Assembly: GCA_020849625.1 (NCBI GenBank)
Contig: JADLFV010000113.1
Span: 1-61,187 of the forward strand
Direction: 5' to 3'
DNA from: Phycisphaeraceae bacterium
GTDB taxonomy: Bacteria > Planctomycetota > Phycisphaerae > Phycisphaerales > Phycisphaeraceae
DNA: 61,187 bases
Of this stretch, positions 45,963 to 55,609 are shown in pieces. The notes beneath the pieces are model-generated. The model ran no database searches, was not told where the DNA came from, and saw nothing but the letters and a program-made list of their open reading frames with translations. The position numbers and the translations under genes were made by a program. Positions within the stretch are counted from its first letter, which is position 1. Each line of letters starts with the position of its first letter.

Positions 45963-46329
45963 TGACACCGCTACGCTCACATTCATTTAGCCCCCGGTGA
46001 ATACACCGGGGGCAACGCATATTCGTGAACCTCGCAGGTCCGGGGTCGGCCCCGCGTGTATTCACGCGGGGCTAAATGACGTGGGAAGCACCGCATTAAC
46101 ATGTGCTGCTGCGACGAATAACCACCCCCAACAGCCGGCGACCTTCGCGTCGCCGGACAAGCGTGCTTGCACCTCCACCCCACTCACTCTTCCACACCAT
46201 CAGCACATCCGCCCCAACCCCCGGCCTCCGGTGGCCCCCCGGGAATGGCTCTAACCCATCCTTGTACATGAAGTACCGTCTGTGATCCATGGGGTTATGT
46301 CCTTAATTCAAAGAATCTTACGATTATTG
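45963..46329. other. intergenic region with repeats, no gene
   Basis: tagccccc/gggggc and ccccgcg...cgcggggctaaat hairpins fill 45986-46077. A gccggcgacc...gcgtcgccgg palindrome lies at about 46133-46160. Short open frames here are repeat-derived. The sequence turns A/T-rich towards the XRE promoter. Confidence 0.6.
45986..46077. repeat. paired tagcccc/ggggcta palindrome
   Basis: tttagcccccggtgaataca followed by ccgggggc on the left, and ccccgcgtgtattcacgcgg followed by ggctaaat on the right. Each is itself a hairpin and the outer ends are inverse copies. A further half copy lies at about 60308-60334. Confidence 0.75.
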
Positions 46330-46361
46330 TTGCATCGTGTAGTGTTTAGTATATACTACAC
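46330..46361 (+). promoter_or_regulatory. XRE-module promoter with overlapping operator
   Basis: -35 TTGCAT (46330-46335), 16-bp spacer, -10 TATACT (46352-46357). The palindrome AGTATATACT (46348-46357) overlaps the -10, and wider GTGTAGT/ACTACAC arms flank it. The GTG start at 46364 falls where transcription should begin. The layout is nearly the same as at 37796-37824. Confidence 0.68.
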
Positions 46362-46363
46362 AT

Positions 46364-46723
46364 GTGGAATCTCGTGCTTTTGGTAACTATCTAAGACAGT
46401 CTCGCGAGAGGCGAAAGGCCGTTGATCCCAGCTTTTCTGTACGTCAATTGGCGCAACGAGCAGGAATTCAACCCTCATACCTGAGCAGGATTGAACGGGG
46501 AGAGGAGCAGCCGCCATCCGAGGCAACCGTTCGTCGACTGGCGCAGGAATTGGGTGAGGAACCCGATGTGCTTTTGGCTATGGCGGGCAAAGTTTCCAGT
46601 GATCTGCAGCAAATCATCAGGCGCCGGCCAGCGCTGTTCGCTCAACTGATACGAGAACTTGCCAGCATGCCGGATCACGCGGTTCTTCGGCTGGTCCGCG
46701 AGGTCCGTGACGGTGACTGGTAA
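46364..46723 (+). CDS. XRE family regulator
   Basis: 119 aa. Residues about 5-72 are a HipB/XRE-type helix-turn-helix (FSVRQLAQRAGIQPSYLSRI followed by ERGEEQPPSEATVRRLA). The rest is a short helical tail (PALFAQLIRELASMPDHAVL). It starts with GTG and has no Shine-Dalgarno sequence. The promoter position implies a leaderless message. It probably represses itself and the large gene 13 bp downstream, as in toxin-antitoxin or defence operons. Such lone XRE regulators commonly accompany one effector gene. Confidence 0.9.
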   Translation: MESRAFGNYLRQSRERRKAVDPSFSVRQLAQRAGIQPSYLSRIERGEEQPPSEATVRRLAQELGEEPDVLLAMAGKVSSDLQQIIRRRPALFAQLIRELASMPDHAVLRLVREVRDGDW

Positions 46724-46736
46724 CAGAGGAATGGTC

Positions 46737-49250
46737 ATGATTGAACTCCTTCACGACAGACTGATCTTTTCTTTTCCGGAAGTGCATCCGCAGGCGCAGT
46801 TGTCCATCGACTTCCAGCGCACCTTGCGGATACCCGACGATGGGCGGGAATACCCATTGCCTGCCGGCCTTGGCCGATTTCCGCTTCGTCATGTCGAAGA
46901 CTTTGCTCATTCTGTATCAAGGCCGTGGTGCAGGCACGGGGGAATCATGTTGCCGATGTATCAGGCCGAGGCGATGTGGCTGAACTTCACCTCGAACCAT
47001 TTCCAGGGCAGCGTGGCATACCCTTTCGTCGTCAAAGTCGCCGCAGGCAAGATCAACGCAGTCTCCGGGACATCATGGGAAGAGGGTTTAGTCGCGGAAC
47101 CACAGAATTACCTTGAAGTGCCGAGGCAGCCCTGGCTCGATGGTTTCTGTGTGGATAAAGGCGTCATTCGCCAATTCGTGGCGATGCCCCTGGGCGCAGG
47201 TTACTCCGCCGAAGAACAGTTGGCCGGCCATGCGAATCATGGAGGTCTGCAGATTGAGGTTTTTCCCATGCGGCGAGAGGCTTTCGAAAGGCACTTTCCC
47301 TGGCGACACATCGATCGCTTCTGCACGGTGCACGCCTGCATGACGAGCGAAAGTGCCGTGGACATGGCTCTTGCACCAGGCGGACGAATGCGGCAGGAGA
47401 TCTACGAAGATCCGTATGAGTTCTCTGACTGGGATCTTCAACACCACAGCCGATGCTTCGTGCATCTGGCCAACTCGATGGTCTGGCGTCAGATCACAGG
47501 ATCGAATCCTCCAACTACACCGCTGACCCGTCGGGAGTATGACAGGGCTGGCATTCCCTGGTTTGAATACTACGGTGAAGGTTCTGTGCTCAAAGGCGCC
47601 GGGCCGCTGGCCAACATCCGGAGTGTGTCGGAGTTTGACGAGACCCATATTGCCGACAACCCATCAAAATGCGACGTAATCCCGCCGGAACCTGTTGTTC
47701 CCTTGCGTGCGGGGAGTACTTGGTCCAAATTTAAGCAGCGGCTCAATCGTGATTGGCAATCGCACTCAAAAAACGAGTCGGTGCGGCGCGTGATTGATTG
47801 GGCCAGGGATGCATTTGAAAATGTACGCATTCGAAATTTTATTTTTGAGCCCTTCAAGGGGGTATTTACATTCGGTGGACCGGCGAATGAAGCGAGTATC
47901 AAAACCGCCATTACCTGTGTTGCGATCGCCAATGCAGTGTTGGCGGGCCTGCCCGGGAAATTGGGTGTAGGAGTGTTCGTTTCAATCGGCATGGAGTTCT
48001 GGATGGCTTGGACCATTCTACGTGGCGTTGGAATCCGCGCGGAAAAACCAGTTGATGCAGTAAAGTACCTCGGCGTTGTGGCCGGGATGTCAGTGACGAT
48101 TCTTATGGTCTTTCGGCATCTTCTCGGATTCGCCTTTTCGACCTTTTCAGCCATCGTGCCGTTTGTGAATCCGCTTGTTTTGGCCGAACTGGCGGTGACG
48201 AATCTTGTGGGCGTCCTGTTCTGGGTCGCCTTCGAAGAGGTTAGGGACCGCGGAAGCTTCCGTGTGCCCTTGCGCGGCATTCACCGCTTGTACTCACGAT
48301 CCAAGGCTCTTCTTGCTCACCAGGGCCGGTTCTTATCTGCGATTTTCAATCCTGAAAATATACGGCTGGTGGCAAAACGACTTAAGACGTGGTTCACAGG
48401 AGAGATCGCCGTAAATCGACCGGCAATACGCGGCGAAATGGCGGCACTTGCTGCGATGGCGGCCCTGCTGGAGGGTAACGATTCAGCACTCGAGGGGCCT
48501 ATGGGTCAGATGTTTATCGACTCGGTCAAGCGAGCGTACCCGACTGTATTAGGTGGTGCTGACCTCGATGCGATGCGGCGGTTTTTTGAAGGACACACGC
48601 CTGAGCAGCGAATCGGGGATTTGAATCTGATCAAGGGGGAGATGTTCGAACATTGGGTGAAGGCGTACGAGAACGCTGATGGTGATCCGTGGATTGCCGA
48701 ACTGCACTCGGATCGAAACATTCCCGGCTCTGACATGGTGCTTACGAAGATGCCCACCGGTGAGCAGATCGCGGTTTCCCTAAAAGCCACAGACAATACG
48801 GACTTGATTGAACGGGCGCTGGATCGCTACCCGGAAACGCCGATTCTGACGACATCAGAACTTGAGCATCATTTTGGTGACAATCCCATGGTGGGTTTCG
48901 TCGATGTGTCGGATGAGCAGATGGAATATGTGACAAAAGAAAACTTTGACGAGATGCTTGATCGCGTCAATCCCATTGCTGTGGCTGCGACGGGTGCTGT
49001 TACGAAAGCAGGTGTCAAACTCTGGCCCTTTGTGATTGCTTATATCCGTGGCCGCATCACGCGAGACATGATGGCCCGTGCGCTGAAGCGGGGACTAGGC
49101 GAAGACGGTGTGGCATTGGCGTCGCGAGTTTCCTGGGCAGTAATCTTTGGACCCGTGTTCGCTTGGTATCTGCTGGCAAGAGGAGTTTTCCTGCTGAGCC
49201 GGGGCGTCTCCGACGACACTGGCAAGATCCGGCGTGTTGTTGAGAAATAA
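46737..49250 (+). CDS. large multidomain membrane protein of unknown function
   Basis: 837 aa. AGAGGA six bases before the ATG at 46737 sets the start. Residues about 40-320 resemble, from memory, a family of uncharacterised proteins in actinobacteria and cyanobacteria (MLPMYQAEAMWLNF; VIRQFVAMPLGAGYSAEEQ; GGRMRQEIYEDPYEF; GIPWFEYYG). A Lys/Arg-rich linker leads to several membrane helices (about 385-505). A soluble part (about 570-730) contains GEMFEHWVKAYEN, GSDMVL and QIAVSLKAT, spaced like the E...D...xxK pattern of PD-(D/E)XK nucleases, though the ExK position is degenerate. One or two more hydrophobic stretches end the protein. Cotranscribed with the XRE gene. Confidence 0.85.
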   Translation: MIELLHDRLIFSFPEVHPQAQLSIDFQRTLRIPDDGREYPLPAGLGRFPLRHVEDFAHSVSRPWCRHGGIMLPMYQAEAMWLNFTSNHFQGSVAYPFVVKVAAGKINAVSGTSWEEGLVAEPQNYLEVPRQPWLDGFCVDKGVIRQFVAMPLGAGYSAEEQLAGHANHGGLQIEVFPMRREAFERHFPWRHIDRFCTVHACMTSESAVDMALAPGGRMRQEIYEDPYEFSDWDLQHHSRCFVHLANSMVWRQITGSNPPTTPLTRREYDRAGIPWFEYYGEGSVLKGAGPLANIRSVSEFDETHIADNPSKCDVIPPEPVVPLRAGSTWSKFKQRLNRDWQSHSKNESVRRVIDWARDAFENVRIRNFIFEPFKGVFTFGGPANEASIKTAITCVAIANAVLAGLPGKLGVGVFVSIGMEFWMAWTILRGVGIRAEKPVDAVKYLGVVAGMSVTILMVFRHLLGFAFSTFSAIVPFVNPLVLAELAVTNLVGVLFWVAFEEVRDRGSFRVPLRGIHRLYSRSKALLAHQGRFLSAIFNPENIRLVAKRLKTWFTGEIAVNRPAIRGEMAALAAMAALLEGNDSALEGPMGQMFIDSVKRAYPTVLGGADLDAMRRFFEGHTPEQRIGDLNLIKGEMFEHWVKAYENADGDPWIAELHSDRNIPGSDMVLTKMPTGEQIAVSLKATDNTDLIERALDRYPETPILTTSELEHHFGDNPMVGFVDVSDEQMEYVTKENFDEMLDRVNPIAVAATGAVTKAGVKLWPFVIAYIRGRITRDMMARALKRGLGEDGVALASRVSWAVIFGPVFAWYLLARGVFLLSRGVSDDTGKIRRVVEK

Positions 49251-49612
49251 TGTGATCAAGAGCCAAACGACCACCGTCCGGCGAAACGTAGCTCGCCGGC
49301 TATTTCAGAAATGAAAAATACATCGCACTTGCAGCATCATCACACACACACGCATCGACAATAGCCGGCGACCTGCGCGTCGCCGGCAAAAGAGAATGTT
49401 GAATGCTTCGCGCCGAGGACCCGGCGGGCAGAGACCACGGCGTTTACCGGACCAATTACTCTGTTTTCGGCGAAAACCAAGTAATTGTCCCGCGGCCATT
49501 GCCAATTGGTATGCGTTGGTTTCGCTGATAGGTGCGGCGTAGAGCAGAGATGGACAGACGGCCGATGAATCGGCCTCCGCCGGAGCATCAACGGGCGATG
49601 CGGGCGCGACGA
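49251..49612. other. intergenic region, no gene
   Basis: Contains agctcgccggctattt (about 49290) and its inverse-related aatagccggcgacctgcgcg then tcgccggc (about 49362-49389), a small palindrome type also seen near 46133 and 54752. The open frames are not protein-like. Confidence 0.5.
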
Positions 49613-50296
49613 TCAGGCCTGGGCGGATTCCTGCGGGCGCTGGGCGGGTTTGCGGTGACGCAGGATCTGACCCTCAGCCATGTAGATCACGTCTTCGGCG
49701 ATGTTCACCGCATGGTCGGCGATGCGCTCCAGGTGACGTGAGACGCCTGACAGCAGCATGTAGGTGCGCACCAGTTCGGGATCGGCGCGGATGGCCTGCT
49801 CCACGCGATCGTACATTTCCTCATGGATGCGATCGATCTGGGCATCGCGGCGGCGCACGTCGTGGGCCAGCTTGGTGTCGCGATTGACCAGGGCGTCGAG
49901 ACTGGCGGTCACCATCGAGCGCACCAGGCGGGTCATCTCGTGAAGATCGAAAGGCCACTGCGGCAGCGACGCGCGCGAGGTCAGCACTTCGCTGAGCTCC
50001 GCGATGCCGCCGGCCAGGTCGCCGATGCGCTCCAACTCGGCGTTGATCTTGAGAATGGACACCACGTAGCGCAGGTCCTGGGCCACCGGCTGATACAACG
50101 CCAGTGTGTGCAGACATTCCTCCTCGACGTCCAGTTCCGCCAGGTCGATCTCGCGGTCGCCGGCAATCACCTGCCGGGCCAGGTCCAGGTCCCGCTGCTC
50201 GACGGCGCGGATGGCGTCCACCACCGACTGCTCCACGCGGGCGCCCAGCGAAAGGATCATCTTCTTGAGGCGGTCGATCTGGCGTTCCAGGTGCAT
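49613..50296 (-). CDS. phoU: phosphate signalling protein PhoU
   Basis: 227 aa, made of two three-helix bundles with metal-binding repeats (DREIDLAELDVEEECLHTLA; ERIGDLAGGIAEL; LERIADHAVNIAEDVIYMAEG). PhoU damps phosphate uptake and signals Pst status to the Pho sensor kinase. ATG at 50296 (MHLERQIDRLKK) is the usual family start; ATG at 50314 is possible. It is the last gene of pstSCAB-phoU. A 22-bp palindrome (50333-50354) lies between it and pstB. No phoB or phoR is in the window; a different kinase lies upstream of pstS. Confidence 0.96.
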   Translation of the reverse strand: MHLERQIDRLKKMILSLGARVEQSVVDAIRAVEQRDLDLARQVIAGDREIDLAELDVEEECLHTLALYQPVAQDLRYVVSILKINAELERIGDLAGGIAELSEVLTSRASLPQWPFDLHEMTRLVRSMVTASLDALVNRDTKLAHDVRRRDAQIDRIHEEMYDRVEQAIRADPELVRTYMLLSGVSRHLERIADHAVNIAEDVIYMAEGQILRHRKPAQRPQESAQA

Positions 50297-50332
50297 GGTT
50301 GTCTCTCTTGCCATCAATCACGAGGCGGTTGA

Positions 50333-50354
50333 CCCACGGTTAAATAACCGTGGG
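50333..50354. repeat. cccacggtta palindrome
   Basis: CCCACGGTTA-AA-TAACCGTGGG, followed by gcttcg. It sits between pstB and phoU and may form a hairpin in the operon message. Confidence 0.75.
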
Positions 50355-50365
50355 CTTCGCAGGCT

Positions 50366-51235
50366 TTAACCGAAGCGGCCGGTGATGTAGTTTTCGGTCT
50401 GTTCGTTCCTGGGATTGGTGAAAACCTGCTTGGTGTCTCCGAACTCGATCAGGTCGCCCTGGAAAAGGAAGGCGCAGTAATCGCTGGCGCGGGCGGCCTG
50501 CTGCATGTTATGCGTCACGATCACGATGGTGTAGTCGTTGCGCAATTCGTCCATCAGTTCCTCGATGGCTGCGGTCGATTTGGGATCGAGTGCGGAGCAG
50601 GGCTCATCCATCAGCAGCACCTCGGGCTCGGCAGCAATGGCGCGGGCGATGCACAGGCGCTGCTGCTGACCACCCGACAAGCCCAGGGCGGAGTCCTTGA
50701 GGCGATCCTTGACCTCATCCCACAGCGAAGAGCGGCGGAGTGAGCGTTCGACGATCTGGTCGAGGTCGGATCGGCTGAGGCGCATGTGCAGGCGCGGGCC
50801 GAAGGCGACGTTGTCGTAGATGCTTTTGGGGAAGGGATTGGGTTTCTGGAAGACCATGCCCACGCGTCGGCGCAGATCGACCACGTCGTAATCGCGGTCG
50901 AGCAGGTCCAGGCCGTGCAGGTGCAGCATGCCGGTGGCGCGGGCGGAGGGGATCAGGTCGTTCATGCGGTTGATCCAGCGCAGGAGCGTGGACTTGCCGC
51001 AGCCGGAGGGCCCGATGTAAGCAGTGACTCGCTTTTCGGGGATGTCCATGTCGATATCGTGCAGGGCATGGTAGTTGCCGTACCAGGAATTGAACTTCTG
51101 CAACTTCAGGGCGGTGGGCGGCGCCTGGCCGGCAGCCTCGTCGGAGTCCTCGAACTCGACCTGTAGAGCAGGCGGCGCCACGTGGGCTGATGATACCTTG
51201 TTTCGGACGATGTCTTCACTCTGGGTCATGGGCAT
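50366..51235 (-). CDS. pstB: phosphate ABC transporter ATP-binding protein PstB
   Basis: 289 aa. Walker [18 protein letters not shown]-loop [20 protein letters not shown], signature [16 protein letters not shown], Walker [14 protein letters not shown] and the switch His in [12 protein letters not shown] are all present. [18 protein letters not shown] is typical of PstB. A 40-residue acidic N-terminal extension precedes the domain and is not usual. PstB powers phosphate import through PstC/PstA. It starts 17 bp after pstA in the same direction. Confidence 0.97.
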   Translation of the reverse strand: MPMTQSEDIVRNKVSSAHVAPPALQVEFEDSDEAAGQAPPTALKLQKFNSWYGNYHALHDIDMDIPEKRVTAYIGPSGCGKSTLLRWINRMNDLIPSARATGMLHLHGLDLLDRDYDVVDLRRRVGMVFQKPNPFPKSIYDNVAFGPRLHMRLSRSDLDQIVERSLRRSSLWDEVKDRLKDSALGLSGGQQQRLCIARAIAAEPEVLLMDEPCSALDPKSTAAIEELMDELRNDYTIVIVTHNMQQAARASDYCAFLFQGDLIEFGDTKQVFTNPRNEQTENYITGRFG

Positions 51236-51251
51236 AATTCATCTCGTAAGT

Positions 51252-52517
51252 TCAGCCAAGCGGCTTCTGGGTCTTTTGCCGAATGATGACAGCCAGGGCG
51301 TTGAAGGACAGCAGCACGGCCAGCAGGACGATGATGCCGCTGGCCGCGACGTGATGGAATGCGGTCTGGGGCCGGCCCGCCCAATCGAAGATCTGCAGCG
51401 GCATGGCGGTGAAATCGTCCATCAGGTGTTCGGGGGTGAAGGTGATATAGACGATGCCGGCAATGATGAGGATGGGGGCCGCTTCGCCGATGGCGCGGCT
51501 CATGGCGAGGATGGAGCCGGTCATGATCCCGGGAATGGCCGAGGGCAGAGTCATCTTCCAGACCATCTGCCAGCGTGTGCAGCCCAGGGCCAGCGTGCCG
51601 TGCCGCAGACTGTTGGGCACCGCCCGCAGCGACTCCTGGCTGGAGATGATGATGATCGGCAGCACCACCAGCATTAGCGTCATGCCGCCGGCCAGCACGC
51701 CGCGACCGAAGGGAATGCACACGTACCAGTGCGCCTTCTCACTGGTGCGGATCGGCTGGGCGCTGGCGCGGACATAACCCGCAAACGGTCTGGCAGCCGC
51801 GGCGTGCGCCTGCTCGTAGCCCGGAGCGTCCGGCTGCACGGTCAGGGCGGCGATCGCCTCGTCGAACTGCTGTTTGACCTGCTTCCAGCGGGCGGGGTCT
51901 TCGACCGGCTTCAACGTGACCATCTCGCGCTGCGGGCCCCAGTAGCCCTGCAGACCTTCACGCAGTTCGACCGTCGGGGAGCTGCGCTTCGACAGCGGCA
52001 CCGACACGTAATCGCCGGTCATGTCGAAGAACTCGTCGTAATGCGAAACGCCGAACTCCCATGCCGGCTCGTTGACCGAGCTGCTCACACCGAAGAAGGA
52101 GACGAACGCGGTCAATCCCAGGATGCCGTACACCACAGAGGGAACGCCGGCCAGGTTGGTGATGTTCAGTTGGATGAACTGGTGGGCCTTGGCCAGCCAG
52201 CGGTTTTTGGGGCGGTACTCTTCCAGCAGGATAGCGGTGCCGATGCCCAGCGGAATGGCCACCGATGCGCAGATGACGCAGGCATAGATCGAGCCCACCA
52301 TGGCCGGCAACATGCCGGCTTTTTCCGCCGAGCGCGACGGCGAGCCGGTCAGGAACGCCCAGTCCAGATGCCCCATGCCCTGGTACAGGATCGCCCCGAT
52401 CAGCACGGTCAGGGCCACGATCGACATGCTGGCGGCGGCCACGCACACGATGACGAACGACCGATCGAGGATGCGGCGTTTGCGGCGGGAGCTATAGGCT
52501 TGCGGTCTCTGGTTCAT
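51252..52517 (-). CDS. pstA: phosphate ABC transporter permease PstA, with a large insertion
   Basis: 421 aa, against the usual 280-300. The membrane core is typical: PAMVGSIYACVICASVAIPL, NLAGVPSVVYGILGL, and the coupling region ESLRAVPNSLRHGTLALGCTRWQMV that docks on PstB. Between the third and fourth membrane parts lies a hydrophilic insert of about 120 residues (145-268) with no recognised motif, presumably exposed outside the cytoplasm. The start overlaps the pstC stop by four bases (ATGA). With PstC it forms the phosphate channel. Confidence 0.95.
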   Translation of the reverse strand: MNQRPQAYSSRRKRRILDRSFVIVCVAAASMSIVALTVLIGAILYQGMGHLDWAFLTGSPSRSAEKAGMLPAMVGSIYACVICASVAIPLGIGTAILLEEYRPKNRWLAKAHQFIQLNITNLAGVPSVVYGILGLTAFVSFFGVSSSVNEPAWEFGVSHYDEFFDMTGDYVSVPLSKRSSPTVELREGLQGYWGPQREMVTLKPVEDPARWKQVKQQFDEAIAALTVQPDAPGYEQAHAAAARPFAGYVRASAQPIRTSEKAHWYVCIPFGRGVLAGGMTLMLVVLPIIIISSQESLRAVPNSLRHGTLALGCTRWQMVWKMTLPSAIPGIMTGSILAMSRAIGEAAPILIIAGIVYITFTPEHLMDDFTAMPLQIFDWAGRPQTAFHHVAASGIIVLLAVLLSFNALAVIIRQKTQKPLG

Positions 52518-53503
52518 TCGTACACCTGTCGATACTTGACCCGGATGCGATGGCCGATCACCGTCAGCAGGAAGGTCATCAGGAACAGCATGGCCGCCAC
52601 CGCGTAGCTGGACAGATACTCCGGCCCGAAGTTGCTGGCATCACCCAGGAAGATCATCACCATGTACCCGGTCATGGTCTGAACTTCCTCCGCGGGATTG
52701 AGGGTCATCTTGGGCGTGTTCCCGGCCGCGAGGGCCACGATCATCGTCTCGCCCACGGCCCGCGCGATCGCCAGCAGGAACGCCGCGATGATGCCCGACA
52801 ATGCCGCCGGCGTGACCACCTTGACCGACACCTCGAAGCGCGTGGCGCCCAGACCATACGCGCCCTCGCGCAGGCTGCGCGGCACCGCCCGCAAGGCGTC
52901 TTCGGTCAGCGACGTGACGATCGGCAGGCACATGATGCCCACCGCGATCCCCGCGCTCATCGCGTTGTAGGTCCCGAATCCCAGCGGATTCATCGGTTCA
53001 CCGCTGGCCGAGCGCCACCACTCCCAGCGCAACAGGTTCGGTGTGATGAAGGTCAGGGCGAAGAACCCGAACACCACGGTGGGGATGCCGGCCAGCACTT
53101 CCAAGATGGGCTTGAGGATGGCCCGCAGCACCGGGTGGGCGTATTCGCTGAGCCAGATGGCGGTGATCAGCCCCAGCGGCAGGGCCACCACCATGGCCAC
53201 ACCCGCCACCAGCAGCGTGTCGTTAATCAGCGGCCAGATGCCGAAGTGCTTTTCAGCGCCCAGCAGCGGGCTCCAGGTGAACGTGCCGAAAAACTCGCCC
53301 AGCGACACATCCTCCATCTGGAAGAAGTGAAACGTCTCGATCGACAGGGCGTAGATGATGGTGACGGTCGTGGCCAGGGAAAAGATGCCGCACCCGGCCA
53401 GGGCGGCCATGATGAACCACTCCTGCACGCGCACGGCCCGGCGCGAGCGCGGCTTGCCCTGGGCCAGCAGCGCGTTCATCGGCGTTGAACTGATGGTGGC
53501 CAT
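52514..53503 (-). CDS. pstC: phosphate ABC transporter permease PstC
   Basis: 329 aa with six to seven membrane helices. LLVAGVAMVVALPLGLITAI, LEVLAGIPTVVFGFFAL and the coupling helix DALRAVPRSLREGAYGLGATRFEV identify it. The start at 53503 (MATISSTPMN) is preferred to the longer frame from 53536. A strong hairpin (53567-53596) lies between pstS and pstC and may lower expression of the permease genes relative to the binding protein. It overlaps pstA by four bases. Confidence 0.95.
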   Translation of the reverse strand: MATISSTPMNALLAQGKPRSRRAVRVQEWFIMAALAGCGIFSLATTVTIIYALSIETFHFFQMEDVSLGEFFGTFTWSPLLGAEKHFGIWPLINDTLLVAGVAMVVALPLGLITAIWLSEYAHPVLRAILKPILEVLAGIPTVVFGFFALTFITPNLLRWEWWRSASGEPMNPLGFGTYNAMSAGIAVGIMCLPIVTSLTEDALRAVPRSLREGAYGLGATRFEVSVKVVTPAALSGIIAAFLLAIARAVGETMIVALAAGNTPKMTLNPAEEVQTMTGYMVMIFLGDASNFGPEYLSSYAVAAMLFLMTFLLTVIGHRIRVKYRQVYE

Positions 53504-53566
53504 GTGTGCCGTCTCGCAGAACGAAACCGCGACCACCGGCCGCGGTGTTTCTCAAACCGTCAAAAG

Positions 53567-53596
53567 GCCCGGCAGCACCGTGAGGCACTGCCGGGC
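53567..53596 (-). terminator. attenuator-like hairpin between pstS and pstC
   Basis: The nine-base arms GCCCGGCAG/CTGCCGGGC are followed, leftward, by cttttga. The short T-run suggests partial termination, which would give more PstS than permease. Confidence 0.65.
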
Positions 53597-53609
53597 GCCG
53601 TTCAATTCA

Positions 53610-54605
<996 letters not shown>

Positions 54606-54798
54606 GACGAAGTCTCCTGGTAAATGGGGGGTGTTCCGGGTGTGTTCAACGTTCGTACACCAGAACGATAGCGCGACCGTGTTAGCGGTCGGTTAACGAA
54701 TCGTGAGATATGTGTGAAACGTGAGGCGTTCTCTCACGAATCATGAATAACTGGCGAGCTACGCCTCGCCGCACGCATGCTCAGCGACGAAGCAGCCT
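54606..54798 (-). promoter_or_regulatory. pst operon control region
   Basis: The pstS promoter should lie here. CGACCG-TGTTAG-CGGTCG (54674-54691) is a perfect inverted repeat. Beside it, read leftward, TTAACC and CTAACA are spaced 11 bases apart, a layout like PhoP/PhoB direct repeats but with weak matches. A ggcgagctacgcctcgcc hairpin lies at about 54752-54769. Confidence 0.4.
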
Positions 54799-55188
54799 TC
54801 ACGCCGCCCGGGGACGCAGGGCCTGGTTGATGCTCTCGATCAACTGTGGCAGACGGAACGGCTTGTGGAACAGGGCGAACCCGCCCATCTGCTCGCACAG
54901 CGTGTTCAACCGCTCCGACTGGTCGCCCGTGAGATAGATCACCGGAATGTCACGCAGGACCGGGTGATTGCTCAACCGCTCCTGCACGCTGAAGCCGTCG
55001 CCCGCGGGCATGTTCACGTCTAGGATCAACAGGTCCGGCTTCAGCTCGGTGGCACGGGCCAGACTGGTGTAGCCGTCGCTGGCGGTGAACACCTCCACGT
55101 TCAGCTTCTCCAGGCGCAGGGTCAGGGCCTTGAGCAACAGTTCATCATCGTCAGCCAGTAGGATTCGTGGTCGTCGTGACATAAGCAT
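54799..55188 (-). CDS. receiver-only response regulator
   Basis: 129 aa; a single REC domain with no output domain. The acidic pocket is DDD near residue 12, the phospho-acceptor Asp is in LLILDVNMPAGDG and the conserved Lys in LFHKPF. Such stand-alone receivers relay phosphate or act by protein contact. The start at 55188 (MLMSRRPRI) follows AGGAAAGGA. It is the last of three receiver genes downstream of the histidine kinase and the closest to pstS. Its longer upstream frame overlaps the previous gene and is rejected. Confidence 0.9.
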   Translation of the reverse strand: MLMSRRPRILLADDDELLLKALTLRLEKLNVEVFTASDGYTSLARATELKPDLLILDVNMPAGDGFSVQERLSNHPVLRDIPVIYLTGDQSERLNTLCEQMGGFALFHKPFRLPQLIESINQALRPRAA

Positions 55189-55219
55189 GGATCCTTTCCT
55201 GTCATTGTGTCGGATGCGG

Positions 55220-55609
55220 TCAACCAGCCCGGCGTCCGCTGTGCAGCGCCAGTTCGGTGGCAACCAGGTCGATCAGCTCGTTGCTGTGGAACGGCTTGCG
55301 CAGCACGGTCACCCCCCGGTAACAGGCCAGGGCCGCCGCGTACTGCTGGGGAAAACCGGTGACCACGATCACCGGCACGTCGCTTTGCCGGCGAACCTCA
55401 CGCACGACCGCAGCCCCATCCAGGGTCGGCATGTTCAGGTCGGTGATGATCAGGTCCACGCCGCCGGCCGCGAACTCCGCCATGCCCTGCGTTCCGCAGA
55501 ACGCGGTGCGGCAGCGATAGCCCAGGGCACTCAAGCGCGTTTCCATGGCGCGGACCAGACCCTCGTCGTTGTCGATGATCAGCACATCGGCCAAAGGCAT
55601 GGCAATCAT
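55220..55609 (-). CDS. receiver-only response regulator
   Basis: 129 aa; a REC domain alone. Acidic pair IDNDEG, phospho-acceptor in LIITDLNMPTLDG, Thr in VIVVTGFP and Lys in VLRKPFHSNELID. It starts at 55609, overlapping the upstream receiver gene by four bases (ATGA), so the two are translated together. The C-terminal tail is short and basic (HSGRRAG). It probably takes phosphate from the adjacent kinase. A start at 55600 (MPLADVLI) is possible. Confidence 0.91.
   Translation of the reverse strand: MIAMPLADVLIIDNDEGLVRAMETRLSALGYRCRTAFCGTQGMAEFAAGGVDLIITDLNMPTLDGAAVVREVRRQSDVPVIVVTGFPQQYAAALACYRGVTVLRKPFHSNELIDLVATELALHSGRRAG

Noticed and set aside
54606..54798. A firm Pho box upstream of pstS
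   Set aside because: Only two weak half-sites at 11-base spacing were seen and the Pho box of this phylum is not known to me; kept as a low-confidence note.
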